A DNA stretch of 64,000 nucleotides from Anaerobacillus alkalidiazotrophicus (GTDB taxonomy: Bacteria > Bacillota > Bacilli > Bacillales_H > Anaerobacillaceae). Where the stretch lies: positions 217,031-281,030 of the forward strand of contig NZ_MLQS01000031.1 in assembly GCF_001866055.1 (NCBI RefSeq), given 5' to 3'. Position numbers and translations under genes: made by a program. This document shows, piece by piece, positions 1 through 7,052 of the stretch. The first letter of the stretch is position 1, and every line of letters starts with the position of its first letter. The notes beneath the pieces are model-generated. The model did no database searches, was not told the DNA's origin, and was given only the letters and a program-made list of their open reading frames with translations.

Positions 1-440
1 GTAGTCGATTATTTCAGGAGGTAAGGGAGAAAAAAGGGTTAGCATATTCTGTATTTTCTTACCACTCTTCTTACCATGATAACGGAATGTTAACAGTTTA
101 TAGCGGAACGGCGCCAAATCAATTAGATGAACTATTTGACACGATGATGGAGACGTTAAACAGTATCAAGAGTCAAGGTATTACTGAAAAAGAATTAACC
201 AAAGGTAAAGAACAATTAAAGGGTAATTTAATGCTTAGTTTAGAAAGTACGAATAGCCGTATGAGCAGAAATGGGAAAAATGAGTTACTACTAAAAAGGC
301 ATCGCTCTCTAGATGAAATTATTGATGAAATAAATCGAGTATCGATAACTAACGTAAATAAACTAAGCAAAAACCTTTTTAGCCAGCCATATTCGTTATC
401 TTTAATAAGCCCACAAGGGAAACTACCGACAGGGATTTAA
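1..440 (+). CDS. mlpA: M16 family zinc peptidase, C-terminal part (YmxG/MlpA-like), 5' end outside window
   Basis: The open frame enters from the window edge (frame starts at base 3) and stops at 438-440, giving the last 145 residues. It opens with SRLFQEVREKKGLAYSV, the signature of the second half of M16 (insulinase/processing peptidase) proteins, where the R/Y pair helps close the catalytic chamber. The zinc-binding HxxEH half lies upstream and is not visible. In Bacillus this gene (ymxG/mlpA) lies directly before ymxH and the dipicolinate operon, as here. Family assignment is firm; the symbol rests on synteny. A repeat-derived hairpin and a terminator follow. Confidence 0.85.
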   Translation, partial: SRLFQEVREKKGLAYSVFSYHSSYHDNGMLTVYSGTAPNQLDELFDTMMETLNSIKSQGITEKELTKGKEQLKGNLMLSLESTNSRMSRNGKNELLLKRHRSLDEIIDEINRVSITNVNKLSKNLFSQPYSLSLISPQGKLPTGI

Positions 441-587
441 TTTATCCCACTCTTAAGGGGCAGGAAGACCCCCACCTCAAAACTTAAGAAAATCGAGAAG
501 TTTAGGTGGGGGATTAACTGCCCCTTAAGGTCCGATATAGAATAACTTTCAACAGTGGGGATGAAGGAAAACCCCACTGATTGAAGT
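441..587. repeat. IS605-end-like palindromic element (three-tier hairpin plus second hairpin)
   Basis: Starting directly after the peptidase stop, TTTATCCCACTCTTAAGGGG leads into a nested hairpin. CTTAAGGGGCAG (452-463) pairs with 518-529, CCCCCACCT (469-477) with 504-512, and AAACTT (480-485) with 498-503. A second hairpin, CAGTGGGG (553-560) with CCCCACTG (572-579), ends in CCCCACTGATTGAAG. Related copies lie at about 19209 and 32490. The layout resembles subterminal hairpins of IS200/IS605-type elements, so this is probably a non-autonomous derivative (inference). No transposase is present in the window. Confidence 0.6.
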
Positions 588-661
588 TCAGCTGTATTTT
601 TAAATAGTTAGGGAACACCCAACGAAGGAGAAGAAATTCTACATTGGTTGGAGTTCATCTT

Positions 662-698
662 AAAAACCTTTAGACAATTCGATGTCTAAAGGTTTTTT
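662..698 (+). terminator. Intrinsic terminator upstream of ymxH
   Basis: AAAAACCTTTAGACA (662-676) pairs perfectly over 15 bp with 683-697 and is followed by a T run. It separates the M16 peptidase unit from ymxH. Confidence 0.85.
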
Positions 699-777
699 AA
701 TAGTACTATCTCTAATAATATCTTGAATATGATAATAATATAGAAGGAATTATTAGTAAAGGAAGGATGAGAGTATT

Positions 778-1017
778 ATGAGATTAAGTGAGATAAGTGG
801 AAAAGAAATTATTGATTATGATAAAGGTGAAAGACTAGGTATCTTAGGTCAGACAGATCTTGTTATTGATGAGGAAACTGGGAAAATTGAATCTTTTATC
901 ATCCCTTCTATGAAGTGGTTTGGTTTAGGGAAAAAAGAAAAAGAAGTAACTGTTCACTGGCGCCAAATTATTAAAATTGGTACCGATATGATAATAATTG
1001 ATGTAGATAAGAAATAA
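778..1017 (+). CDS. ymxH: YlmC/YmxH family PRC-barrel sporulation protein
   Basis: A 79-residue protein with the PRC-barrel fold pattern of the YlmC/YmxH family (MRLSEISGKEIID start, DLVIDEETGKIESFIIP core, WRQIIKIGTDMIIID end). No signal peptide or membrane segment is visible. The ATG at 778 follows a GGAAGG ribosome site. In B. subtilis ymxH lies between ymxG and spoVFA, the same order as here. Its molecular role is not established; members are expressed during sporulation in some Bacilli. Terminators on both sides suggest it is transcribed alone. Confidence 0.85.
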   Translation: MRLSEISGKEIIDYDKGERLGILGQTDLVIDEETGKIESFIIPSMKWFGLGKKEKEVTVHWRQIIKIGTDMIIIDVDKK

Positions 1018-1056
1018 AGTTAACGATAAACTAAGTAGATTGAAAAATAAAGGGCA

Positions 1057-1104
1057 ACAAAAGGGTGTGAAATCGAAGATGATTTCACACCCTTTTTGTC
1101 TTTT
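1057..1104 (+). terminator. Intrinsic terminator after ymxH
   Basis: ACAAAAGGGTGTGAAATC (1057-1074) pairs with 1081-1099, and T-rich sequence follows. It closes the ymxH unit. The remaining 200 bases to dpaA hold only the candidate SigK promoter described separately. Confidence 0.85.
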
Positions 1105-1218
1105 TATATTTTGCGCATACATATTGGTTTTAGAGTATCACTGCGCTTTTAGACACTTTTTGTTTTTTCTCGACGCGACTTAACAATCCAAAATAAAATG
1201 AATAGTTAAGTACCTTCC

Positions 1219-1252
1219 CATTCACCAAATAGGTGAATGTTACATAATATGA
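1219..1252 (+). promoter_or_regulatory. Candidate SigK promoter of dpaAB with overlapping 8-bp palindrome
   Basis: CACC at 1223-1226, a 16-base gap, then CATAATATG at 1243 fits the SigK pattern (AC, about 16 bp, CATAnnnTA) except for the last base. B. subtilis spoVFA is known to be SigK-dependent, expressed in the mother cell. A perfect inverted repeat, CATTCACC (1219-1226)/GGTGAATG (1232-1239), overlaps the -35 region and could bind a regulator (inference). Confidence 0.4.
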
Positions 1253-1327
1253 TTTTGAATTAATTATATGGAAGTATTCCCCTGTGTAACGATTTAAAAC
1301 GCACAACAGTGAGAAAGGGGAGAAACA

Positions 1328-2230
1328 ATGTTAACAGGGAAACATGTTGCGGTTATTGGTGGCGATGCTAGACAGCTTGAAGTGATCCGCAAATTGATTG
1401 AGCTTGATGCCAAAATTTCACTAATAGGTTTTGATCAGTTAGATGAAGGTTTTGTTGGAGCTACAAAAGTCCAACTAGAACATGTTGACTTTCGTACAGT
1501 TGAAGCAATTGTCTTACCAGTTAGTGGAACTAGCTTAGAAGGTGAAATTGAAACAATTTTTTCAAATGAAAAAATTGTCTTAAAAGTAGATCATTTAAAA
1601 GCAACGCCTGAGTATTGTACTGTATTTTCTGGAATAAGTAATCAATATCTAAAAAAAATTGTTAAAGACGCGGATAGAAAGCTGGTAGAACTATTTGAGA
1701 GAAATGATGTAGCTATTTACAATTCCATCCCAACGATGGAAGGGACGTTAATGATGGTTATTCAAAACACTGATATTACTATTCATCGTTCTAACGTTGT
1801 TGTATTAGGCTTTGGTAGAGTAGGTATGACAGTCGCAAGGGCATTTCATGCTCTTGGTGCAAGTGTGAAAGTGGCTGCAAATCAAAGTAATCTATTAGCT
1901 CGAATTTATGAAATGGGGTTTGAGCCAATAGAGTTATCAAAGCTTGAATCGAAAGTAGAGAATACTGATGTATGTATTAATACAATTCCTGCTAAGGTAT
2001 TAACGGCCAAGATAATTTCAAAAATGCCTACACGATCACTCATTATAGATTTAGCATCTAAACCGGGTGGTACAGATTTTCGTTATGCAGAAAAAAGAGG
2101 TATTAAAGCAATGCTTGCACCAGGTCTGCCAGGTATTGTTGCCCCAAAAACAGCAGGGCAAATTATCGCAAATGTTCTTTCGAAGCTTCTCATTGAAGAA
2201 CAAAACAATATTGAGGAGGATCAATCATGA
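1328..2230 (+). CDS. dpaA: Dipicolinate synthase subunit A
   Basis: A 300-residue protein matching DpaA/SpoVFA. With DpaB it converts the aspartate-pathway intermediate (dihydrodipicolinate or its precursor) to dipicolinic acid in the mother cell; DPA then fills the spore core. The N-terminal domain begins MLTGKHVAVIGGDARQLE. A Rossmann nucleotide-binding motif, VVVLGFGRVGMTVARAF, lies near residues 157-173, typical of the C-terminal dehydrogenase-like half. The start follows AAAGGGGAG. The stop overlaps the dpaB start (ATGA), indicating translational coupling. The length is normal for the family. Confidence 0.95.
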   Translation: MLTGKHVAVIGGDARQLEVIRKLIELDAKISLIGFDQLDEGFVGATKVQLEHVDFRTVEAIVLPVSGTSLEGEIETIFSNEKIVLKVDHLKATPEYCTVFSGISNQYLKKIVKDADRKLVELFERNDVAIYNSIPTMEGTLMMVIQNTDITIHRSNVVVLGFGRVGMTVARAFHALGASVKVAANQSNLLARIYEMGFEPIELSKLESKVENTDVCINTIPAKVLTAKIISKMPTRSLIIDLASKPGGTDFRYAEKRGIKAMLAPGLPGIVAPKTAGQIIANVLSKLLIEEQNNIEEDQS

Positions 2231-2823
2231 CATTAAAAGGCAAGCATATAGGTTTTGGGTTAACAGGATCACACTGTACGTATAGTGCTGTTCTTCCCGA
2301 GATGAAAAAATTGGTTGATGCTGGAGCAAAGGTAACTCCGTTTGTTACGCATGTAGTAAAGACAACGGATACGAAATTTGGAGACAGCGCAGATTGGTTG
2401 GCACAAATAAAACAAATTACAAATGAGGAAATTGTAGATACCATTGTAAAAGCAGAACCTTTTGGTCCAAAAACCCCATTAGATTGTATGGTAATCGCGC
2501 CGTTAACTGGGAACTCCGCAAGTAAGCTAGCTAACGCTCTTACAGATTCACCGGTTCTAATGGCTGCTAAAGCGACATTAAGAAACTTAAAACCTGTTGT
2601 TTTAGGTATTTCTACTAATGATGCCCTAGGATTAAACGGGATGAATATCATGAAATTAATGGCTACTAAAAATATTTATTTTATACCATATGGGCAAGAC
2701 GATCCTTTTAAAAAACCGAATTCATTAGTAGCTAGAATGAGTTCACTGCAAGATACTATAGAAGCAGCACTTAAAGGAAAGCAAGTACAACCAGTTCTTG
2801 TTGAAAGATACAAAGATTCTTAA
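2227..2823 (+). CDS. dpaB: Dipicolinate synthase subunit B
   Basis: A 198-residue flavoprotein-fold subunit (DpaB/SpoVFB) with the expected opening (GLTGSHCTYSAVLPEM) and the PLTGNSASKLANALTDSPV segment shared with flavin-dependent (de)carboxylase-like proteins. It forms dipicolinate synthase with DpaA. Its ATG lies inside the dpaA stop (4-nt overlap). Upstream of the lysine genes asd, dapG and dapA, it fits the B. subtilis spoVFA-spoVFB-asd-dapG-dapA arrangement, in which dihydrodipicolinate from DapA is the branch point. Confidence 0.95.
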   Translation: MTLKGKHIGFGLTGSHCTYSAVLPEMKKLVDAGAKVTPFVTHVVKTTDTKFGDSADWLAQIKQITNEEIVDTIVKAEPFGPKTPLDCMVIAPLTGNSASKLANALTDSPVLMAAKATLRNLKPVVLGISTNDALGLNGMNIMKLMATKNIYFIPYGQDDPFKKPNSLVARMSSLQDTIEAALKGKQVQPVLVERYKDS

Positions 2824-3141
2824 TCTATCTTACGAGAGTCTTAGCGTAAGCACGTTGACCCGTTTTCAATTGCCGAAGAGTATGATAAGATATAACCCAT
2901 ATGTATGGATGTTAGATTTAATACTAAGGCTTTAGTTACTATATAGTATCGTATTTTTCTTGAAGTACGCTATTATATATCCATATTTTTTCATTAGTAG
3001 TGAAAAAATATTAAAAAAGTAGGCCTATCCTATACTATTATTAATATATTTAAATGATAGTATATGTAATCAAAAAAGTATTGCTCTAAGGTTTAAACAA
3101 TTTAAAAAACATTTTTAAATTTAGAAGGGAGTCTTATCATT
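2824..3141. other. AT-rich intergenic region dpaB-asd
   Basis: No gene is supported here. It holds a hairpin ATTTTTTCA (2985-2993)/TGAAAAAAT (3001-3009), which could end dpaB transcription on either strand, and a weaker inverted repeat, ATACTAT/ATAGTAT, near 3034-3065. I looked for a lysine riboswitch and found no match. A promoter for asd probably lies here but cannot be placed with confidence. Confidence 0.5.
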
Positions 3142-4191
3142 ATGGCAATGAAAACAGGTTTTCACGTAGCAGTAGTTGGAGCAACTGGTGCAGTTGGACA
3201 ACAAATGTTAAAAACATTGGAAGAACGCAACTTTCCTATCTCAAAACTAACATTACTTTCATCAAAACGATCAGCAGGGAAAAAAGTTATTTTTAAAGGT
3301 GAAGAAGTAGTTATTCAAGAAGCTACACCTGAAAGTTTTGAAGGTGTACAAATCGCCTTATTTAGTGCTGGGGGTTCGATTTCAAAAGCATTAGCACCAG
3401 AAGCAGTTAAAAGAGGGGCAATTTGTGTAGACAATACAAGTGCATTCCGTATGGACCCTAATACACCGCTAGTTGTTCCTGAAGTAAACGAAGATGCTTT
3501 GCATAACCATAATGGCATTATTGCTAATCCCAATTGCTCAACTATTCAGATGGTTGTAGGATTAGAACCAATTCGTAAAAAATATGGTTTGAAAAAAGTT
3601 ATTGTATCGACGTATCAGGCAGTTAGTGGTGCTGGTGCAAACGCAATTAAGGAAATGAAGGACCAAACAGCATCTATTTTAGAAGAAAAAGAATTTACTC
3701 CGGAAATATTACCGTGCGGTAGTGATAAAAAACATTATCAAATTGCATTTAATGCTATCCCGCAAATTGATAAATTCGAAGATAACGGATTTACATTTGA
3801 AGAAATGAAAATGATTAATGAAACGAAGAAAATCATGGATATGCCAGATTTACATGTAGCGGCTACATGTGTAAGAATTCCGGTAGAAACAGGACATTCT
3901 GAATCTCTGTTTATAGAAGTTGAAAAAGAAGGTTTAACGGTTGCCGAAATGAAAGATTTATTAAAAGTAGCACCAGGTGTAGTCTTAGAAGATGAGCCAG
4001 AAAATCAAGTTTATCCAATGGCTATTAATTCTGTTGGAAAAAATGATGTATTTATAGGTAGAATCCGCCAAGATTTAGATAATTCAAAAGGATTTTATAT
4101 GTGGGTTGTCTCGGATAACTTATTAAAAGGAGCAGCTTGGAATTCAGTTCAAATTGCTGAAAGCTTAGTTAAGCTTGGTTTACTAAAATAA
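3142..4191 (+). CDS. asd: Aspartate-semialdehyde dehydrogenase
   Basis: A 349-residue NADP-dependent enzyme that reduces aspartyl phosphate to aspartate semialdehyde, the common precursor of lysine/DAP, threonine and methionine. The N-terminal Rossmann motif VVGATGAVGQQML is present, and the catalytic cysteine lies in NPNCSTIQMV near residue 131. The length is normal. The start at 3142 follows AGAAGGGAG; an in-frame ATG at 3148 is possible. It stands before dapG and dapA, giving an aspartate-to-dihydrodipicolinate block. Confidence 0.95.
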   Translation: MAMKTGFHVAVVGATGAVGQQMLKTLEERNFPISKLTLLSSKRSAGKKVIFKGEEVVIQEATPESFEGVQIALFSAGGSISKALAPEAVKRGAICVDNTSAFRMDPNTPLVVPEVNEDALHNHNGIIANPNCSTIQMVVGLEPIRKKYGLKKVIVSTYQAVSGAGANAIKEMKDQTASILEEKEFTPEILPCGSDKKHYQIAFNAIPQIDKFEDNGFTFEEMKMINETKKIMDMPDLHVAATCVRIPVETGHSESLFIEVEKEGLTVAEMKDLLKVAPGVVLEDEPENQVYPMAINSVGKNDVFIGRIRQDLDNSKGFYMWVVSDNLLKGAAWNSVQIAESLVKLGLLK

Positions 4192-4210
4192 ATGTAATCA
4201 AGAAATAATG

Positions 4211-4310
4211 AAGGCTGACGTAAAAAGTGAGATAGCCCATCATCAAGTACAATGATTGATAAACGTAGTTTATCTTTAGGAGCTTTCATCTTTTTAGTCA
4301 GCCTTTACTT
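4211..4310 (+). terminator. Long-apex terminator-like hairpin after asd
   Basis: AAGGCTGAC (4211-4219) pairs with GTCAGCCTT (4297-4305), closing a loop of about 77 nt. A T-rich tract follows. Similar long-apex hairpins close other units at 23898, 25258 and 41681. A separate transcript for dapG is therefore possible. Confidence 0.6.
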
Positions 4311-4402
4311 TTATTACACAATAAGCCAATAAAACACGTTGAATAGAGTTTTAAAACTATTTTCATAAAAGATAATACTCTTATAAAGAGGTGTACTATG
4401 AA

Positions 4403-5623
4403 ATGAAAATTATTGTTCAAAAATTCGGTGGAACATCATTGAAAAATGAAGAAACAAGGTCATTAGCTGCACAACACGTTCTTACCGCTATTAAAGAAGG
4501 ATACAAAGTAGTAGTAGTTGTCTCAGCCATTGGGCGAAAAGGTGATCCATATGCAACAGATACACTCCTTAATTTAATTACTAATGAGACCGGAACATTT
4601 GTGACGAAACGTGAGAAAGATCTATTGATGTCTTGTGGAGAACTGATATCATCTGTCGTTTTTTGTAACTTACTAGGAAGTCTAAAATTAAAAACAATGG
4701 CTATGACTGGAGCGCAAGCAGGCTTTAGAACTAATGAAGATTTCTCAAACGCTAAAATTATTGAAATGAAATGTGATTATTTATTAGAAAAACTTGAAAA
4801 TCATGATTGTGTTGTTGTAACAGGATTTCAAGGTATGTCTCCTAACGGTGAGTTAACAACGTTAGGGCGTGGTGGAAGTGATACTTCAGCAACCGCACTG
4901 GGCGCTGCAGTACAAGCGGAATGGGTTGATATTTTTACAGATGTTGAAGGACTAATGACTGCAGACCCTAGGATTGTATCTGAAGCAAAATCTATTCATA
5001 CTGTAACATACAATGAGGTTTGTAATATGGCCTACCAAGGTGCGAAGGTCATCCATCCACGTGCGGTGGAAATTGCAATGAATGCCAAGCTACCAATTAA
5101 AATTCGTTCTACTTTTTCCGATTTAGAAGGGACGTTAGTTACTTCAGATAATAAGCGACGTGGTGGAATGGATGTTGAAGAAAGACTAGTTACTGGTATC
5201 GCCTATGTTTCAAATGTTTCACAAATCAAAGTTTTAGCAAAAGATGGAGATTACAATCTTCAATCGCAAGTTTTTAAAGCGATGGCGAACGAAGGAATTA
5301 GTGTTGATTTTATAAATATTAATCTTATGGGTGTAGTTTACACTGTTATGGATGAAAATACAGATAAAGCAATTGAACTTCTTAGAGGTATGGGATATGA
5401 ACCTATCGTAACAAGAAAACTTGCTAAAGTTTCTGTGATTGGTGCTGGGATGACAGGTGTTCCTGGGGTTACAGCTAAAATTGTCGGCAGTCTCGCAGAA
5501 GAAAATATCAGTATTTTACAATCGGCAGACTCACATACAACAATCTGGGTATTAGTAAAAGAAGAAGATAAGGTAAAAGCTGTTAATGCGCTGCACCGAA
5601 TATTTAAACTGGATCAAAATTAA
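4403..5623 (+). CDS. dapG: Aspartate kinase I (diaminopimelate-sensitive type)
   Basis: A 406-residue aspartokinase catalysing ATP-dependent phosphorylation of aspartate. It opens with the kinase motif MKIIVQKFGGTSLK and keeps TTLGRGGSDTSATAL in the catalytic domain. Two C-terminal ACT domains (about residues 270-406) bind the feedback ligand; the B. subtilis ortholog DapG responds to meso-DAP. I chose ATG 4403 because AAAGAGGTG at 4386-4393 is correctly spaced. The GTG at 4391, which would add four residues, overlaps that ribosome site. Confidence 0.93.
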   Translation: MKIIVQKFGGTSLKNEETRSLAAQHVLTAIKEGYKVVVVVSAIGRKGDPYATDTLLNLITNETGTFVTKREKDLLMSCGELISSVVFCNLLGSLKLKTMAMTGAQAGFRTNEDFSNAKIIEMKCDYLLEKLENHDCVVVTGFQGMSPNGELTTLGRGGSDTSATALGAAVQAEWVDIFTDVEGLMTADPRIVSEAKSIHTVTYNEVCNMAYQGAKVIHPRAVEIAMNAKLPIKIRSTFSDLEGTLVTSDNKRRGGMDVEERLVTGIAYVSNVSQIKVLAKDGDYNLQSQVFKAMANEGISVDFININLMGVVYTVMDENTDKAIELLRGMGYEPIVTRKLAKVSVIGAGMTGVPGVTAKIVGSLAEENISILQSADSHTTIWVLVKEEDKVKAVNALHRIFKLDQN

Positions 5624-5702
5624 TCTGAAATATTTTTAGATAATCAAAAAAATTTTGAATAATACTACGTCGTAGTGAAGTTTTTGTGCCAAGGTAAAAA
5701 AG

Positions 5703-5850
5703 TATAAAATTTCTAATTTGGAAACTGTCTAGCGCAAGCAGCCTATGAGCTCGGTCACTTCAGTTCGTCAATTGCGCTCAAAGAGTAGACCGCTACTTGC
5801 CGACCTTCCAGTGTTTGTCGCCGATAGGCGGGCGCCTTGTGCTTTTCTTA
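5703..5850. repeat. Palindromic intergenic element, GCGCAAGC/GCTTTTCTT family, copy 1
   Basis: The block begins with AAATTTCTAATTTGGAAACT and GTCTAGCGCAAGCAGCCTA, followed by GAGCTCGGTCACTTCAGT, and ends GGCGCCTTGTGCTTTTCTTA. The same head and tail bracket much longer copies at 51125-51477 and 51763-52115, but the interior here is short and different. It fills most of the dapG-dapA gap and is not coding. Probably a mobile or structured repeat of Bacillaceae genomes. Confidence 0.7.
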
Positions 5851-5890
5851 TGAGTCTTGAATTATGTGAATGACAAAGGGGTTGAATAAC

Positions 5891-6754
5891 GTGAATTTTG
5901 GGCATGTAATTACTGCTATGGTAACACCTTTTGATCATAATAACCGAGTTGATTTTTCAAAAACGACTAAGTTAATTGAACACTTAATCAATACTGGGAC
6001 AGATTGTTTAGTGGTTGCAGGTACGACTGGTGAATCGCCAACTCTTAGTTTTGATGAGAAGGTTTCATTATTTGAGCATACAGTTGAAGTTGTAGCAGGT
6101 CGAATACCTGTGATTGCAGGGACAGGGAGTAATAATACCTTTATTTCTATAGAGCTTACAAAAAAGGCTGAGAGTGTTGGAGTTGATGGTGTTATGCTTG
6201 TAGCTCCATATTATAACAAGCCATCTCAAAAAGGTATGTATGAACATTTTAAAACAATCGCAAATGCCACTACTTTACCAGTCATGCTCTACAATATACC
6301 TAGCCGTTCAGTTGTAAACATGACGACTGAATTAGTCGTAGAATTATCAAAAATAGATAATATTATCGCTATCAAAGAGGCGAGTGGAAATTTAGATCAA
6401 GTTACTTCCATCATATCAGGAACATCTGATGATTTTCTCGTGTATAGTGGAGATGATAGCCTAACTCTTCCTTTACTTGCTGTAGGGGGAAATGGTGTCG
6501 TTTCGGTTGCTTCACATGTGGTAGGAAAAGAGTTTAAGGAAATGATAACAGCATTTAATTCAGGCCAACTGAAAGAGGCAGCTAAGCTACATCAACAGCT
6601 CCTCCCACTAGTTAAAGCATTATTCAAAGCTCCTAATCCATGTCCAGTTAAAGCAGCATTAGCGCTTAAAGGAATAGATGTTGGTGGTGTTCGCTTACCA
6701 CTAGTTCCGCTCTCTGAAATTGAGCGAGAAGATTTAGCAAAAGTATTGAAATAA
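5891..6754 (+). CDS. dapA: 4-hydroxy-tetrahydrodipicolinate synthase
   Basis: A 287-residue TIM-barrel lyase/aldolase condensing pyruvate with aspartate semialdehyde, the first committed step to DAP/lysine and to dipicolinate. Visible features: GTTGESPTL near residue 43, the catalytic tyrosine in LYNIPSRS, and the Schiff-base lysine in AIKEASGN. I chose GTG 5891 (MNFGHVITAMVTPF, matching known DapA starts) because AAAGGGG at 5876-5881 is well placed. The ATG at 5870 would put the ribosome site inside the gene. Confidence 0.93.
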   Translation: MNFGHVITAMVTPFDHNNRVDFSKTTKLIEHLINTGTDCLVVAGTTGESPTLSFDEKVSLFEHTVEVVAGRIPVIAGTGSNNTFISIELTKKAESVGVDGVMLVAPYYNKPSQKGMYEHFKTIANATTLPVMLYNIPSRSVVNMTTELVVELSKIDNIIAIKEASGNLDQVTSIISGTSDDFLVYSGDDSLTLPLLAVGGNGVVSVASHVVGKEFKEMITAFNSGQLKEAAKLHQQLLPLVKALFKAPNPCPVKAALALKGIDVGGVRLPLVPLSEIEREDLAKVLK

Positions 6755-6788
6755 AAATCTTTTCAAAAATCTTTCATAAATTCATCTC

Positions 6789-6836
6789 CAAAAAGGAACC
6801 GTATTATTTTGTAGATATAATGGTTCCTTTTCTCGT
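6789..6836 (+). terminator. Intrinsic terminator after dapA
   Basis: AAAAGGAACC (6791-6800) pairs with GGTTCCTTTT (6822-6831), and the inner ATTAT/ATAAT bases extend the stem. It separates dapA from the RNase J gene, which has its own candidate promoter (TTGTGT 6938-6943, 18 bp, TATACT 6962-6967). Confidence 0.75.
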
Positions 6837-7052
6837 TTTACTTTCCTTTTTTCCTCATATTTTGTTTGCTATTTAATTGCTATATATAATCCCTAATTTG
6901 TTGTTTAATTATTTTTTCCACTATTACATAAATATTCTTGTGTTCCAATTATAAGATAAGTTATACTACAAACAAGTGATTAGTTCGGGTCTAAAAAATA
7001 ATAAGTGTATTTTGATTATTGATGAAAATTTAATATGGGAGGAACAAGTACA

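Noticed and set aside
2824..4402. Lysine riboswitch upstream of asd or dapG
   Set aside because: I searched both leaders for the conserved L-box core and found no convincing match; the hairpin at 4211-4305 is terminator-like.
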